From an uncultured Alphaproteobacteria bacterium (GTDB lineage Bacteria > Pseudomonadota > Alphaproteobacteria > Methylaequorales > Methylaequoraceae): 64,000 nucleotides of DNA. A model generated the notes under the pieces. The model made no database searches, was not told where the DNA came from, and was given only the letters and a program-made list of their open reading frames with translations. Positions 1 through 7,425 of this stretch are shown in pieces. The translations under genes were made by a program, and so were the position numbers. The first letter of the stretch is position 1. Each line of letters begins with the position of its first letter. The stretch lies in the NCBI GenBank assembly GCA_902524895.1, contig CABZFH010000001.1:62001-126000 (forward strand). The letters are read 5' to 3'.

Positions 1-401
1 ACAATTTAACCTTTGATCCAAGAGTCGCTGTGATTGGTGAGAGCATGATTGAAGATTTAATTGACGGTTTGGTAGATATTAATTTTATGTCTGGACCTAT
101 AGCCAGTCATTACCTTCATAAAAAAGGTTATACGACTAAAGACTTCACAATGATTCCTCTTGAAACAACTGATCAGGGTTGGGGCAGAATGGATTTCTAT
201 ACTACGATGGGTGTCCGGGATGGAGAAACTGACTGGAAAAAAAAGCTTAATAGGTTTATAAAAGGTAACCAGAAAGAAATTGATGCGATATTAGCAAAAC
301 ATAATATTCCTGTTCTTAGTTTGAGACCTGGAAAAAGAAAAAAAAGCGATGATGGTGGAACAACTGAAGCTTTAATCAAAGGTAGAGCTCCCGTTAAATA
401 G
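1..401 (+). CDS. XoxJ/MoxJ-like periplasmic binding protein, 3' part
   Basis: Open from the window edge in frame 3, so the 5' end is missing; about 133 C-terminal residues remain. Residues such as SGPIASHYLHKKGY and TDWKKKLNRFI fit the C-terminal lobe of a family 3 solute-binding fold, as in the quinoprotein dehydrogenase-associated binding proteins (MoxJ/XoxJ group). Such proteins are periplasmic partners of PQQ methanol/alcohol dehydrogenases and their cytochrome c. The gene runs convergently into pqqE and the two ends overlap by 8 bases. The tail after about residue 105 is Lys/Gly-rich and probably disordered. The family call rests largely on the adjacent pqq genes; the dehydrogenase should lie just left of the window. 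Confidence 0.6.
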   Translation, partial: NLTFDPRVAVIGESMIEDLIDGLVDINFMSGPIASHYLHKKGYTTKDFTMIPLETTDQGWGRMDFYTTMGVRDGETDWKKKLNRFIKGNQKEIDAILAKHNIPVLSLRPGKRKKSDDGGTTEALIKGRAPVK

Positions 402-1539
402 GACTATTAAATCTTACGTTATATTTCCTATAAATAAATTCTGGAGGAGCATTTCTCGCTTCTTCAGCAGCCATATCAAATATCTCGTTATGCAATGGTG
501 AAATAGAACATGCTGGGTCTGTATTTTTCGCATCACCTGTCAAAGCCATAGCTTGACATCTGCAACCTCCCCAATCAATTTCTTTTCTATCACACGACTT
601 GCAAGGATCTGGCATCCAATCAGTGCCTCTGTATAAATTAAATGCTTCTGAATTTTCCCATATCCATTTTAAACTATGGTCTCTTACATTATCAAATTTA
701 AGGTGCGGTATTGTTTCTGCAGCATGACAAGGTAAAACCTCGCCTTTAGGATTCATGTTTAAAAATCTTCTTCCCCATCCACCCATACAATTTTTTGGAT
801 GTTTTGCATAATAGTCAGGAATTACATAGTCAATAACTAACTTACCTTTAAGATCCACTCTTGCCTTTTCAACTATTTCAGTTGCATGATCTAATTGCTC
901 TGGAGTTGGAATAAAAGCTGCTCTATTTTTTAGAGCCCACCCATAATATTGTACTTGCGCAATTTCAACTCTTTCAGCATCTAAATCTAATGCCATTTTT
1001 ATAAAATTATCAAGATTATTGATATTTTGTCTGTGAACAACACAATTGCATGTTAAAGGTAAGTCAACGTCTCTTACCCACTTTGCAACTTCTAACTTTT
1101 TGGCGTGCCCTCCTTTAAAACCTCCAATTCTGTCAGCATTATCATTATCAGTATCTTGAAAAGAGAGTTGTACGTGTTCTAGACCAAGAGACTCAAGTTT
1201 ATTCAGTCTTTCAGGATTCAAAAGTACGCCAGAAGTGATTAAGTTTGTATATAATCCTGTTTTTGAACAATGCTCAACTATATCTTCAAGATCATGCCTT
1301 ACTGTTGGTTCGCCTCCAGACAAATGGATTTGATGCATACCCATTTCTACTGCTTGATCAATGACTGATTTCCATTCATCAGTAGTTAGTTCTCCTGTTT
1401 TCTTTTCTAGTTGCACTGGATTTGAACAGTATGGGCATTGTAGTGGGCATCTATGAGACAGTTCTGCTAAAAGGGCTAAAGGCGCCTGAATTCCGTGCTC
1501 AGAAGCTGTTTTGAGATTATTTTGTTTTAAATCATCCAT
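394..1539 (-). CDS. pqqE: PqqA peptide cyclase PqqE (radical SAM)
   Basis: Catalyses the first step of PQQ synthesis: with PqqD as peptide chaperone it joins Glu and Tyr of PqqA by a C-C bond. The radical SAM motif C31-x3-C35-x2-C38 (CPLQCPYC) is intact, followed by the GGEP element near residue 75. The C-terminal SPASM region keeps the auxiliary Fe-S cysteines (CMGGWGRR near 250; PCKSCDRKE and GGCRCQAM near 310-330). At 381 aa it has normal family length. Last gene of the pqqABCDE run, overlapping pqqD by 8 bases, so translation is probably coupled. Confidence 0.96.
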   Translation of the reverse strand: MDDLKQNNLKTASEHGIQAPLALLAELSHRCPLQCPYCSNPVQLEKKTGELTTDEWKSVIDQAVEMGMHQIHLSGGEPTVRHDLEDIVEHCSKTGLYTNLITSGVLLNPERLNKLESLGLEHVQLSFQDTDNDNADRIGGFKGGHAKKLEVAKWVRDVDLPLTCNCVVHRQNINNLDNFIKMALDLDAERVEIAQVQYYGWALKNRAAFIPTPEQLDHATEIVEKARVDLKGKLVIDYVIPDYYAKHPKNCMGGWGRRFLNMNPKGEVLPCHAAETIPHLKFDNVRDHSLKWIWENSEAFNLYRGTDWMPDPCKSCDRKEIDWGGCRCQAMALTGDAKNTDPACSISPLHNEIFDMAAEEARNAPPEFIYRKYNVRFNSPI

Positions 1540-1825
1540 TTTCTTCTATAAATCCTTTATCAGACAAATCTTGAAGCATGTCAGTGACATCTTTAAGTAT
1601 GATATCTTTAGGCGCATTAAACTTTTGACTAAGCTCAATAGAAATGTTTTTAACGGATTTTTCACCATCAACCAATTTGAGTATTTCGACAGCGACCATG
1701 TCAAGTTTCACCAGCCTTTCAGGAGCCAATATGACCCATTCATCTCTAGGTTTATTATATTTAAATTTAACATGCTTTGGGAATTTAGGCAAAACATCGT
1801 CAGTTATTTTCAGTGTATCTGTCAT
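1532..1825 (-). CDS. pqqD: PqqA-binding chaperone PqqD
   Basis: Small RRE-type protein that binds the PqqA precursor and presents it to PqqE. The frame is open further upstream, but the start was set at MTDTLK because an AGAGGA ribosome-binding site sits about 5 bases before that ATG; this gives a normal 97 aa product. It overlaps the 3' end of pqqC by 26 bases and the start of pqqE by 8 bases. Recognisable features are the PERLVKLD stretch and the winged-helix-like second half (KNISIELSQKF, LSDKGFIEENG). Confidence 0.93.
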   Translation of the reverse strand: MTDTLKITDDVLPKFPKHVKFKYNKPRDEWVILAPERLVKLDMVAVEILKLVDGEKSVKNISIELSQKFNAPKDIILKDVTDMLQDLSDKGFIEENG

Positions 1826-2591
1826 TAAAATCCTCTGGAATAAAAGCACCTGGTGGAACATGACCATTTATATAAGAGTGATATAAAGCATCTTGCATTA
1901 CCCACAAAACATCGGTTTTAAATTTAAGTGCATTACAAACATTTTCTTGTTCGCTTCGAGTTTTACAATTTTGAAGTGCATAGTTCAAAACAAAATCAGC
2001 ATCGTCTGTAGCTTGATCAACTCTTTTTTTAAAATATGCCATTGTTATGTCATTTATAAAATCGTAATTTTCAAGCATACCAACTATTCTTTCTTTATGT
2101 ATTTTTGGCGCAAATAATTCTGTAAGTGAAGATGTAACACCTTCCAAAAGACTTTTCTCTCTAACAAAAGTAACATATGCATCAACTGCAAATCTAGTTG
2201 CAGGCAATATACCTTTAGTTGACTTTACATAGTCTCTATCAAGACTCAATCCGTCTGTAAGTTTGTACCATCTCTCAATACCCCCTTCATCACCTTTTCT
2301 ACCATCATGATCTAGTATTCTTTTAATCCAAATACGTCTTAACGAAGGATCTGTTATTCTCGACATTAAAGCAGAATCCTTTATGGAAATATTGATTTGA
2401 TAGTAATATCTATTGATCGCCCATGCTTGAACCTGACCTTTATTTAATTTTCCACTATGAAGCAAATGATGAAACTTACAGTTATCATGATATCTTTTTT
2501 TACCAATTTTTCTTAATTCATTTTCAAACTGTTCATTTGTCCATGGGGTTTGATGCTCTTCTGTAGTAGTGTTCAGTGCTAAGTTTTTCAT
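1800..2591 (-). CDS. pqqC: Pyrroloquinoline-quinone synthase PqqC
   Basis: Cofactor-free oxidase that carries out the last step of PQQ formation: ring closure and eight-electron oxidation. 263 aa, within the normal 230-260 range. The opening CKFHHLLHSGKLNKGQVQAWAIN and the DHDGRKGDEGGIERW segment are typical of the haem-oxygenase-like PqqC fold. The ATG overlaps the pqqB stop by 4 bases (ATGA), and its 3' end overlaps pqqD. Nothing in the frame suggests loss of function. Confidence 0.95.
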   Translation of the reverse strand: MKNLALNTTTEEHQTPWTNEQFENELRKIGKKRYHDNCKFHHLLHSGKLNKGQVQAWAINRYYYQINISIKDSALMSRITDPSLRRIWIKRILDHDGRKGDEGGIERWYKLTDGLSLDRDYVKSTKGILPATRFAVDAYVTFVREKSLLEGVTSSLTELFAPKIHKERIVGMLENYDFINDITMAYFKKRVDQATDDADFVLNYALQNCKTRSEQENVCNALKFKTDVLWVMQDALYHSYINGHVPPGAFIPEDFNDRYTENN

Positions 2592-3520
2592 ATTTCTATC
2601 TCCATTCCGTCAAAACTTACTTCCCAACCATTATTTTCAACCTCTCTTCTTTCAGAAGAATTAGGTAATAAAATTGGGTTAGTAGTATTTATATGTATAA
2701 AAATTTTTCTTTCAACCTCAATGTCTTCGAATGCTGCCATAGAACCATCTGGTCCTGAGTTATTCATATGTCCCATTCTTTGACCAGTCTTTTGTCCAAC
2801 CTTACTATTCTCCATCTCGTCATTGACCCACAAAGTACCATCAAACAAAACTAATTTAGAACCATATAATCTTGCTCTCAGGTCATCAGTCATTTTTGCA
2901 CATGCAGGAATATAAAAAAAACTTTTTTTATCCTCAACAGACGATATTTTCAATCCTATTGTATCCCCTTCTTCCGTACCAAAGTTTTTACCTTTTGACT
3001 CATCTTCTAACCATAAAGCTATCTTTCCAGAAACTTCAAATGCTTCAATAGACAAACCTGTAAATTTTCCATCCTTATCCTTTAATTGAAATTCTTTATT
3101 CATTTCCATATCTCTCCTATCAACATAATCAGGGTTAAGAACATTAAATATTGAGTTTTGCTTTAATACTGAATGAACTCTTGGGTGCGCATAAATCGAT
3201 AAGTCTTGTCTTTCTCTAAGGCTTAATAGTCCTGCTACATGATCGACATCTCCGTTTGTCAAGACAACCCCTTTGATAGGACTATGCCGTAAATCTTTTT
3301 TTGGGTGCATTTGATGATTTTTAAAAATTTGAGAACCAAGGTCGGGTGAAGCATTAAATAAAAACCAACTCTCGCCATCAGAAGTGACCGCAATTGAAGA
3401 TTGAGTTCTTATTGAAGTACCCTCGTCTTGTCTTCTAACTGCCTTACTAACTTCTGAATTACAATTCCACTGGGGGGAACCGCCTCCTGCAGCAGATCCT
3501 AAAACTAATAATTTCAACAA
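2588..3520 (-). CDS. pqqB: PQQ biosynthesis protein PqqB (metallo-beta-lactamase fold)
   Basis: PqqB belongs to the metallo-beta-lactamase superfamily and is thought to hydroxylate the tyrosine of the excised PqqA Glu-Tyr unit. Typical N-terminus (LLVLGSAAGGGSPQWNC) and metal-site region (TNGDVDHVAGLL, near residue 90). 310 aa is normal. The start is TTG at 3520, supported by an AGAGG site 8 bases upstream. It is separated from pqqA by a stem-loop, which would let pqqA transcripts outnumber the rest of the operon. Confidence 0.95.
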   Translation of the reverse strand: MLKLLVLGSAAGGGSPQWNCNSEVSKAVRRQDEGTSIRTQSSIAVTSDGESWFLFNASPDLGSQIFKNHQMHPKKDLRHSPIKGVVLTNGDVDHVAGLLSLRERQDLSIYAHPRVHSVLKQNSIFNVLNPDYVDRRDMEMNKEFQLKDKDGKFTGLSIEAFEVSGKIALWLEDESKGKNFGTEEGDTIGLKISSVEDKKSFFYIPACAKMTDDLRARLYGSKLVLFDGTLWVNDEMENSKVGQKTGQRMGHMNNSGPDGSMAAFEDIEVERKIFIHINTTNPILLPNSSERREVENNGWEVSFDGMEIEI

Positions 3521-3537
3521 ATTTAATTCCTCTAAAG

Positions 3538-3569
3538 TTACCCCTCAAGAAAATTATCCCGAGGGGTAA
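3538..3569 (-). promoter_or_regulatory. Stem-loop between pqqA and pqqB
   Basis: A perfect 9-bp inverted repeat, TTACCCCTC at 3538-3546 and GAGGGGTAA at 3561-3569, with a 14-base loop, starts 15 bases past the pqqA stop. No U-tract follows on the minus strand, so it is more likely a partial terminator or a 3' RNA stabiliser for the short pqqA message than a full terminator. The role is inferred. Confidence 0.6.
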
Positions 3570-3584
3570 TAGCTTTAGCTAAGA

Positions 3585-3662
3585 TTACTTCTCAGCGCAA
3601 GCGTATGAATTGATTTCAAGACCCACAGAGATCTCAGAAATCATTGGTTTAGTCCAAGCCAT
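3585..3662 (-). CDS. pqqA: PQQ precursor peptide PqqA
   Basis: A 25-residue ORF beginning MAWTKPMISEI and ending in AEK. Glu16 and Tyr20 (EINSY) are the pair cross-linked by PqqE and turned into PQQ. An AGGAG site lies 6 bases before the ATG. It heads the pqqABCDE run. The 3663-3797 leader contains a short palindrome (CTCGA-ATC-TCGAG, 3694-3706), but no clear promoter could be assigned. The size, the E-x3-Y motif and the position directly before pqqB make the call secure. Confidence 0.96.
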   Translation of the reverse strand: MAWTKPMISEISVGLEINSYACAEK

Positions 3663-3797
3663 AATTTTTCTCCTTTTTATGGTTTGTGTTTCACTCGAAT
3701 CTCGAGCTTGAAGATATAATAAGAATCGAATATTAAAATACTCTGATAGAATTGTTCATGAAAGATTCATATTCTGAATAACTATTATTCTAAAAAG

Positions 3798-4460
3798 TTA
3801 TTTTACTATATAGGATAATATTCGTCTTGCCTGGTAACCGATTCTTTGTTCAAGATAAACAGGCTCTTCACAAACATATTCTGTGAGTCTAGTTCTTTGG
3901 TCGAAAACTCTAGTATTCCATTCCATTTGAGATGAAAACTTAACATATTCTGGATTTTTTATATCTACCCCTTTTTTTCTCAATTCTCTAAGTTTTTTTG
4001 AAGCAGAACCAATTGCTTTTCTGAATACATCTTGTCTTTCAACAAACTTAATTATTCCATTATATTGCCTAATTCTTTTATCTGAGGCCTTTTGATAGAG
4101 TCCTGAAAATAAATTAATTAACTTATCTTTTTGATTTTTTTTTGAAACTAAACCAAAATGGGTGTATTTTTTTGCAAATTCATCGATTATTTTTGTTCCT
4201 TCTTCTTCAGTAAGAACTGGATTTGACAATTTTGCAGCTACATCGATGACCTCATCATCTTTCCACCAATTTTTGATATTCTCTTTTATATCTGGACCTT
4301 GCCAAATAGCTGTTAGATTCAATTTTGGGTTGTATACTTGGTCACATGGCCATTTTCCAGGAGCTTTTTCTAAAGAAAAAGAAACTTTTGGTCCAAATAA
4401 AATTACCAATCCAAATAATATTAGTGGAATACCATATGACATACTTTTTAATTTTTTCAT
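3798..4460 (-). CDS. Unknown secreted protein of the PQQ/ABC cluster
   Basis: Not assigned to a named family. 220 aa, starting MKKLKSMSYG, with an N-terminal hydrophobic segment (IPLILFGLVILFG) that looks like a signal peptide. The mature part begins with EKAPGKWPCDQVYNP and is otherwise helical and Lys-rich, with only two cysteines after the signal (near 38 and 198), which could form a disulfide in the periplasm. The ATG at 4460 was chosen over an in-frame GTG because AAGG sits 8 bases before it. It lies 10 bases after the cupredoxin-like gene in the ABC run. An exported accessory role in the same system is inferred from position only. Confidence 0.7.
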   Translation of the reverse strand: MKKLKSMSYGIPLILFGLVILFGPKVSFSLEKAPGKWPCDQVYNPKLNLTAIWQGPDIKENIKNWWKDDEVIDVAAKLSNPVLTEEEGTKIIDEFAKKYTHFGLVSKKNQKDKLINLFSGLYQKASDKRIRQYNGIIKFVERQDVFRKAIGSASKKLRELRKKGVDIKNPEYVKFSSQMEWNTRVFDQRTRLTEYVCEEPVYLEQRIGYQARRILSYIVK

Positions 4461-4470
4461 AATTTGCACC

Positions 4471-4890
4471 TTATTCTATAATAAATTTTCCTTCCATACC
4501 TTTATTTGTAAGACCTTCTATTTCAAAATCGAACTCACCAGTTCTAATTGGGACAAAATTGATCTCAATTTCCCCTTCTCTATCAAATTCTATTTCTTTA
4601 ATTGAAGGAACTTTTATCTCTACTCCCTCAACTTCAATTTTTCTAATCCAAATATTTTCAAAAAATTCTTCTGCCTCAAATTCGTATTCTTTAAAACCTA
4701 AACTTGATATTTCAAGTCTGTATGCCTTTCCAGTCTCTAACTTAATTTCATTCGTAGACATATCATAGTCACTCTTTTCGGATCCAAGCTGTAATACAAT
4801 TTTTTTTGACCTAAGAGCTAAGTCCCCTTTTGCAAACGAGAAGGTAAAAAAACCTAAATTTATAAATAAAATAGTTAAAAAGTTGGTCAA
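4471..4890 (-). CDS. Cupredoxin-like periplasmic protein lacking the usual copper ligands
   Basis: 139 aa with a signal peptide (cleavage likely after SFA-K, about residue 20) and a beta-rich body. The end, TGEFDFEIEGLTNKGMEGKF, follows the cupredoxin C-terminal pattern (G-x-Y/F-x-F-x-C-...-H-x-x-M-x-G), but the expected Cys and His are absent and only the Met remains. It therefore may not bind copper. The start is TTG, backed by a GGGAGG site 7 bases upstream that lies inside the end of the permease gene, so the two are translationally linked. The fold call is tentative; expression with the ABC genes is well supported. Confidence 0.65.
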   Translation of the reverse strand: MTNFLTILFINLGFFTFSFAKGDLALRSKKIVLQLGSEKSDYDMSTNEIKLETGKAYRLEISSLGFKEYEFEAEEFFENIWIRKIEVEGVEIKVPSIKEIEFDREGEIEINFVPIRTGEFDFEIEGLTNKGMEGKFIIE

Positions 4891-4893
4891 GAT

Positions 4894-5694
4894 TTATCCT
4901 CCCTTTTTTTGAATAGATCCCCTTGATGGATCATACCCTAATATAGCTAAAGTTAAAAATATTATTGAAAAAATAATTACGCCTAACGAATATTCTATAT
5001 TAAATTCAGAATAAAGTGAAAATCTTAAAATTTCTACAGCATATGTAAATGGATTATATAAGCAAACATAATACAACCATTCACTTGTCTCTTCTATCTT
5101 CCATAAGGGATATAGAGCAGAAGAAGCAAAAAACATTGGAAAAATTACAAAATTCATTACTCCTGCAAAGTTTTCTAATTGCTTAATTGCTGAAGATAAA
5201 AACATTCCTAATGCTCCCAACATCAAGCCGGAAAACAACAAAGCAGGTAAAAGAGTCACATAACCAGAGATAGGGGGTACAATATTCCAAAATGAAGCTA
5301 TTAAAAGAAATGCATAAACCTGAAGTATTGAAACCAATACTCCAGCTAAAAGCTTAGATAAAATTAGGAACCATCTAGGCACTGGACTCACTAACATTGT
5401 TTTCATACTACCCATTTCTCTATCATATACCATTGATAACGAGCTTTGCATTCCATTAAAAAGCTGAATCATTGCGATGAGTCCAGGAGCAATGTATACT
5501 TCATAAGTAATATAGGTTTCATACGGAGGAATAATTGCTACTCCAAGTACTGATCTGAATCCTGCTGCAAAAATTCCCAACCAAACTAAGGGTCTAACTA
5601 ATGCAGAAAAGAATCTTTCTCGTTGATGTATAAATCTCAAAGCCTCTCTTAATACTATTCCATTAAAGCATCTTATGAAAAAAAGAATATTCAT
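4894..5694 (-). CDS. ABC-2 type permease, PQQ-associated (PedC / LutF-like)
   Basis: Integral inner-membrane protein of about 266 aa with six hydrophobic segments and the ABC-2 pattern (LVRPLVWLGIF near 35; PGLIAMIQLFNGMQSS; YNPFTYAVEILRFSLY near 225). It follows its ATPase directly. This permease type accompanies PQQ alcohol dehydrogenase genes, and homologous clusters have been linked to lanthanide acquisition. ATG 5694 was chosen; a TTG two codons upstream is possible and would overlap the ATPase stop. ABC-2 permeases are usually exporters, which is odd beside a binding protein. Confidence 0.85.
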   Translation of the reverse strand: MNILFFIRCFNGIVLREALRFIHQRERFFSALVRPLVWLGIFAAGFRSVLGVAIIPPYETYITYEVYIAPGLIAMIQLFNGMQSSLSMVYDREMGSMKTMLVSPVPRWFLILSKLLAGVLVSILQVYAFLLIASFWNIVPPISGYVTLLPALLFSGLMLGALGMFLSSAIKQLENFAGVMNFVIFPMFFASSALYPLWKIEETSEWLYYVCLYNPFTYAVEILRFSLYSEFNIEYSLGVIIFSIIFLTLAILGYDPSRGSIQKKGG

Positions 5695-5696
5695 AA

Positions 5697-6419
5697 TCAA
5701 ATTTTTACTAATTTATTAAAAGCGTCTCTTATGGTTTTTACTCTAGCTTTATTTATAATTTTATCAACATCTCCTGATATCAATACTTTTCCTTTATTAA
5801 TGATGATAACTTTTTCTCCTTTATCGATTTCATCAATTAAGTGTGTTGCCCAAAGAACAGCTAATTTTTCCTTTTTGCAAAGATTTTTCACATGATCAAG
5901 GATTAACTGTCTAGAACCTATATCTAGACCCACTGTTGGCTCGTCTAGTAAAAGTAGTTTTGGCTTATGAATCAGAGACCTAGCTATTTCAACTCTTCTT
6001 CTTTGACCACCTGATAAAGAACGTACTTTCATTTTTGTTTTGTCCAACATTCCAATTCTTTCCAATTCATTTGTAATTCTTATTTTTGCTTCCTTTTTTG
6101 AGATGCCGTGCAAAGCGGAGTGATACTGCAAGTTTTCTTCTATACTTAAATCTAAATCAAGAGTTGGTTGCTGAAATACAACACCTATATGTTTTAAGGC
6201 TTCTATAGAGTTATCTCTTACGTTATGGCCATAGATATTAATCAAACCAGTTCTATTGTTATACAACCTTGTTATAAGTGAATATAAGGTTGTTTTTCCT
6301 GCACCATTAAGGCCTAGCAAAACTGTAAAATCCCCTGGTTTTATTGAAATCTTGACTTTGTCAAGTGCACAAAAATCTCCAAAATAGTGGCTCAAGTCAT
6401 TTACGTCTAGGGCTAGCAT
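5697..6419 (-). CDS. ABC transporter ATP-binding protein, PQQ-associated (PedB / LutE-like)
   Basis: 240 aa nucleotide-binding subunit. Walker A GLNGAGKTT (residues 36-44), signature LSGGQRRRVE (135-144), Walker B LLLLDEPT (155-162) and the switch His in ATHLIDE are all intact. It should energise the permease encoded immediately downstream. It sits 4 bases after the beta-propeller gene. The genes on both sides match the set found beside PQQ-dependent alcohol dehydrogenases, which supports this family rather than a generic drug or nodulation exporter. Confidence 0.9.
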   Translation of the reverse strand: MLALDVNDLSHYFGDFCALDKVKISIKPGDFTVLLGLNGAGKTTLYSLITRLYNNRTGLINIYGHNVRDNSIEALKHIGVVFQQPTLDLDLSIEENLQYHSALHGISKKEAKIRITNELERIGMLDKTKMKVRSLSGGQRRRVEIARSLIHKPKLLLLDEPTVGLDIGSRQLILDHVKNLCKKEKLAVLWATHLIDEIDKGEKVIIINKGKVLISGDVDKIINKARVKTIRDAFNKLVKI

Positions 6420-6423
6420 ATTC

Positions 6424-7404
6424 TTAATTTGGGGTTATAGCAACGCCCCAAGGAAATCTACCGACTTTAACAGATTTTGTAACTTTAAGTTTTTCTACAT
6501 CAATAAAAGAAACATCATTACTAACGCCATTTGTACTTATTAAAGTTTTTTCGTCTGGTGTCAAATGCATCTGCCATACTCTCTGACCAACGAGCAAATA
6601 TTTAATTATTTCTTTAGTTTTTTGATCAATAACTGCTACCCTGTTTGCTGGACCTAAGGCCACAAAAGTAAACTTTCCATCTTTAGTGTGCCTCACACCA
6701 ACAGGCTGTATGCTTTCTTCATTAACACCAGGAATTTCAAAACTAATTGTATGACTTACTTTTCTATCCTCAGGGTTTATAACTTTAACTGTTCCACCAA
6801 TCTCTGCCGAAACCCAAACCTCGCTGTCGTCTGGCGTAAACATTGCCACTCTAGGGCGTTGATCAACCAAAACATTTTCAAAGATTTCAAGATTATCCGT
6901 ACTAATAAAGTGCGCCATATTGGTAGTCTCTGATGTATTTACTAAAACTTTTCCATTATTTGTAAGTCCCATACCCTCCGGCTCAACGCCTACAGGAATA
7001 TCATCAATAATCATCTTATCAGCCATATCAACAACAGTTACCATAGCATCGTCTTCATTTGCTATATATAAGACAGAATCGTCTGGTGAAAGAACCATAA
7101 GTTCAGGATCAGGTCCAGAAGGTAATATATACTTTAATTTCATAGTCTCTACATCTCTGACTTCGACTCTATCGTCATCTGATGCACATATTAAAACTAA
7201 TTTTCCATCGTTTGAAATTATAATTCCCCGTGGTCTTTGACCAACTTTTACTGTGTCGATAACTTTCATTTTTTTTACGTCAAGCACTGAAACCGTATTA
7301 TCTTTTTCATTTGTTATAAATGCTTTGTTTGCGTGAGAGACTTTAGAAAAAACTGAAAAGCAAAGAGCAATTAAAATGATATTTATTTTTAATAAAAAAT
7401 TCAT
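6424..7404 (-). CDS. YVTN-type beta-propeller protein, PQQ-associated
   Basis: 326 aa with a signal peptide (cleavage near SHA-N, about residue 26) and about seven repeats of 40-45 residues. Each repeat carries motifs such as NTVSVLDVKKMKVIDTVKVG and the consensus P-R-G-I/V...S-D/P-D-G. Periplasmic beta-propellers of this kind recur in ABC clusters with PQQ dehydrogenases. Their role is not settled; ligand capture or scaffolding with the binding protein is plausible. It lies 21 bases after the binding-protein gene and 4 bases before the ATPase. Confidence 0.88.
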   Translation of the reverse strand: MNFLLKINIILIALCFSVFSKVSHANKAFITNEKDNTVSVLDVKKMKVIDTVKVGQRPRGIIISNDGKLVLICASDDDRVEVRDVETMKLKYILPSGPDPELMVLSPDDSVLYIANEDDAMVTVVDMADKMIIDDIPVGVEPEGMGLTNNGKVLVNTSETTNMAHFISTDNLEIFENVLVDQRPRVAMFTPDDSEVWVSAEIGGTVKVINPEDRKVSHTISFEIPGVNEESIQPVGVRHTKDGKFTFVALGPANRVAVIDQKTKEIIKYLLVGQRVWQMHLTPDEKTLISTNGVSNDVSFIDVEKLKVTKSVKVGRFPWGVAITPN

Positions 7405-7425
7405 AACTAATATTTATATTATTTT

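Noticed and set aside
3694-3706. CTCGA-ATC-TCGAG palindrome as pqq operator
   Set aside because: Only 5-bp arms with a 3-base centre and no matching second site; too weak to call.
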